This document shows, piece by piece, positions 62,191 to 64,000 of a DNA stretch of 64,000 nucleotides (position 1 is its first letter; each line of letters opens with the position of its first letter). A model generated the notes under the pieces. That model saw only the letters and a program-made list of their open reading frames with translations, made no database searches and was not told where the DNA came from. This DNA is from CAWAND01 sp963807065 (GTDB lineage Bacteria > Chloroflexota > Anaerolineae > Anaerolineales > E44-bin32). The position numbers and the translations under genes are program-made. The stretch covers positions 620,001-684,000 of the forward strand of contig CAWDZQ010000004.1 in assembly GCA_963807065.1 (NCBI GenBank). Direction: 5' to 3'.

Positions 62191-62752
62191 CGCCCAGCCA
62201 TCGGTCGACGGCCCCGACCTCGGCCCGACCGTCTTCGACTCGGACCAGATCCGGGTCAGTGTGGCGCGCCTGGCAGCCGAGATCTCGGCCGACTACCCGG
62301 ACGGTAACCTGGTGGTGGTCGGGATCCTTCCCGGCGTGGTCTTCTTCCTCGCCGACCTGGTCCGATCCCTTTCGGTCCCGGCTGAGTTGGACATGATGGC
62401 GATCACCCGCTTTGGTCCGCCGGAGGAGACCGGCGGCGAGGTGCGGATCCAGCGCGACGTCGAAGTCGGAATCCGGGGACGACCGGTCCTGCTTGTCGAA
62501 GACATTGTTGACACCGGCCTCACCGTCCACCACCTGATGGGCGCCCTTATCCCTCGCCAGCCGGCGTCGATCAAGATCGCCGCCCTGCTCGAAAGGCCGG
62601 ATCGCCGGTTGATCCGCGTGCCCTTGGCGTACACGGGCTTCCGGGCGCCTGAGGATTTCTTGGTCGGCTACGGCCTTCAACACCAAGGCCGCTACCGGCA
62701 GCTCCCGTACATCGCTCAATTGGCGTCTGGCGATCTCCACACTGGTCCATGA
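62174..62752 (+). CDS. phosphoribosyltransferase (hypoxanthine type)
   Basis: 192 residues from GTG 62174. Type I PRTase: PRPP-binding VLLVEDIVDTGLTVHHLMGA, flexible-loop region and LVVVGILPGVVFFLADLVRS, with YTGFRAPEDFLVGYGLQHQG near the C-terminus, which contacts the purine in hypoxanthine/guanine PRTases. Purine salvage is the probable role. It overlaps the PD-(D/E)XK-like gene, so both use the promoter at 61773. Confidence 0.87.
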   Translation: MPPTPSAQPSVDGPDLGPTVFDSDQIRVSVARLAAEISADYPDGNLVVVGILPGVVFFLADLVRSLSVPAELDMMAITRFGPPEETGGEVRIQRDVEVGIRGRPVLLVEDIVDTGLTVHHLMGALIPRQPASIKIAALLERPDRRLIRVPLAYTGFRAPEDFLVGYGLQHQGRYRQLPYIAQLASGDLHTGP

Positions 62753-62764
62753 AGCCTGGCGGCG

Positions 62765-62794
62765 ATAAGAAAAGCCGGGCCTCTGCGGCCCGGC
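62765..62794 (-). terminator. Rho-independent terminator
   Basis: 8-bp stem GCCGGGCC (62774-62781), loop TCTGC, GGCCCGGC (62787-62794); minus strand continues TTTTCTT. It also lies 21 bp after the PRTase stop and could work in both directions. Confidence 0.75.
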
Positions 62795-62858
62795 CGATGC
62801 ATTAAAAGGGGTGAGAGAGACCCCGAGTAACTTACATCCGTTCCCAGTTTCAGGTCGA

Positions 62859-63035
62859 TTACTTGCTTCGGTTCCAGGAACCAAAGCCGCCTACGTTGGC
62901 CCCCGATCGGCCGGTGCCCGAAGGTCCTTGCCGCTCGCTCGCTGGTTTCCCTGGCCCAAGGGCCTTTCCACCAGCCTCCGGTTCTTCCGTATAAGATGAA
63001 CCGCTCGCCAACTTTAGTTTGTTTTCTTCGACCAT
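62859..63035 (-). CDS. 58-residue small ORF with own promoter and terminator
   Basis: MVEENKLKLASGSSYTEEPE, then Gly/Ser/Lys-rich sequence ending GANVGGFGSWNRSK. No homologue recognised. Support comes from context: promoter TTGACT-N18-TAGGAT at 63112-63083, predicted transcript of about 310 nt, and terminator at 62794-62765. AGGGG touches the ATG and can be paired in a hairpin with upstream CCCTGA, so translation may be controlled by structure. Low-complexity composition leaves open that this is an untranslated RNA instead. Confidence 0.45.
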   Translation of the reverse strand: MVEENKLKLASGSSYTEEPEAGGKALGPGKPASERQGPSGTGRSGANVGGFGSWNRSK

Positions 63036-63082
63036 CCCCTGAGATCGTCTCTGGGCTTCAGGGAGCCTCTCTCAGTGGAGAC

Positions 63083-63112
63083 ATCCTAGCACTTTCAAAC
63101 CCGCCGAGTCAA
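63083..63112 (-). promoter_or_regulatory. sigma70-like promoter for the small transcript
   Basis: Minus strand: TTGACT (63112-63107), 18-nt spacer, TAGGAT (63088-63083). Start expected at 63076. Confidence 0.6.
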
Positions 63113-63161
63113 TGACTGACTCCTTAAAGATTTGGCCGCGAACCTTAAAGAAAGTACTAGT

Positions 63162-63998
63162 CTAGACAGGTTCCTGGGATTCCGGCGGCTGGGACGCGAC
63201 CAGGAACCGCCGCCGGTAGCGTATCACCGCCATCAGCAAGGCGAACTGGGCGGCAGCCTTGAGGATCGTGCCGAACTGCTCGAAGTAGAAGACCACCAGG
63301 TCCACGGTTGTCAGGGCCAGCAGCAAGGCCAGGTAGCCGAGGCCGCTGGCCTGTTCATCCCGACCAGCCATGAACAGTGCGGCAGAAATCAGCAACAACA
63401 GACCCGTGCAGGCCTCCAGCGCAACCCGGGCGGTGTACCACGCCAGACCGCGCGTCGAGCCGATCCGGCCCAACACAACCAGGGCCTGAATCTGGTCGAC
63501 GGCGAGCTGGGGATGGAACAGCGGCCAGATGCGATAAAGCGCCAACCCTCCAGTCAGCAAGAATCCGGCCACGACGATCGCCTTGGTCACCCGCCGCGAG
63601 AACCACCGGGCTTCGAAGGCCACCAACCGGTCCTGAGTCCGTTCGAAGAATGTGTTCGTGTCAGGTGCGAGCCGAAGCGTTGGATCCGCCACCACCTCCA
63701 GGATGTGTGCCGCCAGCCGTCCCAGGTCGCCGTCCTCGGCATGGTCGACGACATACTTCAACCGGCTCTCGAGATCGTTGCGCTCGTCCGCGTCCAGGTC
63801 GTGGTCCAGGAGCTCTTCCAGGTCGTCCAGCGCCCGGTAGAGTTCGGACCGGGCTGAACGGTGAGGTGTGCGCCGGACGCGCGAGTAGAGCAGCACAGTC
63901 AGCAGGAAGAACGCATAGACAATCGGGGCCGCCGCCGGGTAGAAGTAGTTGTTGGACTGGGTGATGAATTTACCGACCTCATCGATAAAGAGGCCCAT
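63162..63998 (-). CDS. membrane protein of unknown function
   Basis: 278 residues, possibly longer because the first ATG lies two bases from the window edge. Helices at about 23-40 (AAAPIVYAFFLLTVLLYS), 140-160 (AIVVAGFLLTGGLALYRIWP), 195-212 (ACTGLLLLISAALFMAG), 222-240 (GYLALLLALTTVDLVVFYFE) and 246-262. A soluble segment of about 90 residues with acidic, helical character (ALDDLEELLDHDLDADERND) lies after the first helix. No family recognised. Confidence 0.65.
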   Translation of the reverse strand: MGLFIDEVGKFITQSNNYFYPAAAPIVYAFFLLTVLLYSRVRRTPHRSARSELYRALDDLEELLDHDLDADERNDLESRLKYVVDHAEDGDLGRLAAHILEVVADPTLRLAPDTNTFFERTQDRLVAFEARWFSRRVTKAIVVAGFLLTGGLALYRIWPLFHPQLAVDQIQALVVLGRIGSTRGLAWYTARVALEACTGLLLLISAALFMAGRDEQASGLGYLALLLALTTVDLVVFYFEQFGTILKAAAQFALLMAVIRYRRRFLVASQPPESQEPV

Positions 63999-64000
63999 CC

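Noticed and set aside
62774..63080. tmRNA, RNase P or SRP RNA at the small transcript
   Set aside because: No ALAA-type tag, no GAGGAAAGUCC or GGAAGGAAGCAGC core motifs.

Overview
The window is GC-rich and gene-dense, with short operons on both strands. It is bacterial, and the gene content fits a Chloroflexota lineage of the Anaerolineae type: lipoproteins and ABC transporters without outer-membrane genes, M32 carboxypeptidase, VanW protein, DUF456/DUF92 membrane proteins, a T-box in front of serS, and a copper nitrite reductase with an extra cupredoxin domain. This placement is inferred from gene content only; there is no rRNA here, and I recognised no tRNA.

Layout. (1) 1-1850, minus strand: E1 beta (cut by the window edge) and E1 alpha of a thiamine-diphosphate 2-oxoacid dehydrogenase, preceded by a 60-residue protein with its own promoter and terminator. 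(2) 2212-15131, minus strand: a nine-gene exopolysaccharide operon with tightly overlapping start and stop codons. It encodes UDP-ManNAc dehydrogenase and UDP-GlcNAc 2-epimerase (both frameshifted), four GT4 glycosyltransferases, an FkbM methyltransferase, a 1419-residue fusion of two oxidoreductases with a heparinase-type lyase, and a phosphoglycosyl transferase that starts the glycan. (3) 15283-24492, plus strand: a membrane/EEP hydrolase fusion, an RpiB-like isomerase, a SerA-like dehydrogenase, carboxypeptidase M32, a truncated isocitrate dehydrogenase remnant, a Gmad2 lipoprotein, VanW and Trm112-like proteins. (4) 24503-39558: HEAT protein, DUF456 and serS with T-box, a pore-like membrane protein, aquaporin, UbiA prenyltransferase, thiolase and SDR, a large histidine kinase, SbcC/SbcD and DinB.

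(5) 39898-42995, plus strand: a compact nitrite-reduction locus (NnrU/ICMT-like methyltransferase, Crp/Fnr regulator, DUF1858 protein, NirK) with an FNR-geometry palindrome placed as a class II activator site. (6) 43110-45079: a GT2 glycosyltransferase and MscS. (7) 45076-52503, minus strand: a complete peptide ABC transporter (binding protein, two permeases, two ATPases) followed by an M24 peptidase, so peptide import and cleavage are coupled. The DppC-type permease carries a large inserted extracytoplasmic domain. (8) 52854-59630, minus strand: glgC, DUF92, PH-domain protein, branched-chain aminotransferase, BON protein, dnaK. (9) 59866-63998: DoxX, a frameshifted thioredoxin-fold protein, DUF1684, a PD-(D/E)XK-like protein, a phosphoribosyltransferase, an unannotated 58-codon ORF with its own promoter and terminator, and a membrane protein.

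Two features cut across the window. Seven copies of a palindrome of the form TTTGTGA-N6-TCACAAA (Rex- or CRP-like) are scattered through it, four between genes and three inside genes. Three otherwise well-conserved genes each carry one surplus base, which points either to assembly indels or to recent decay.
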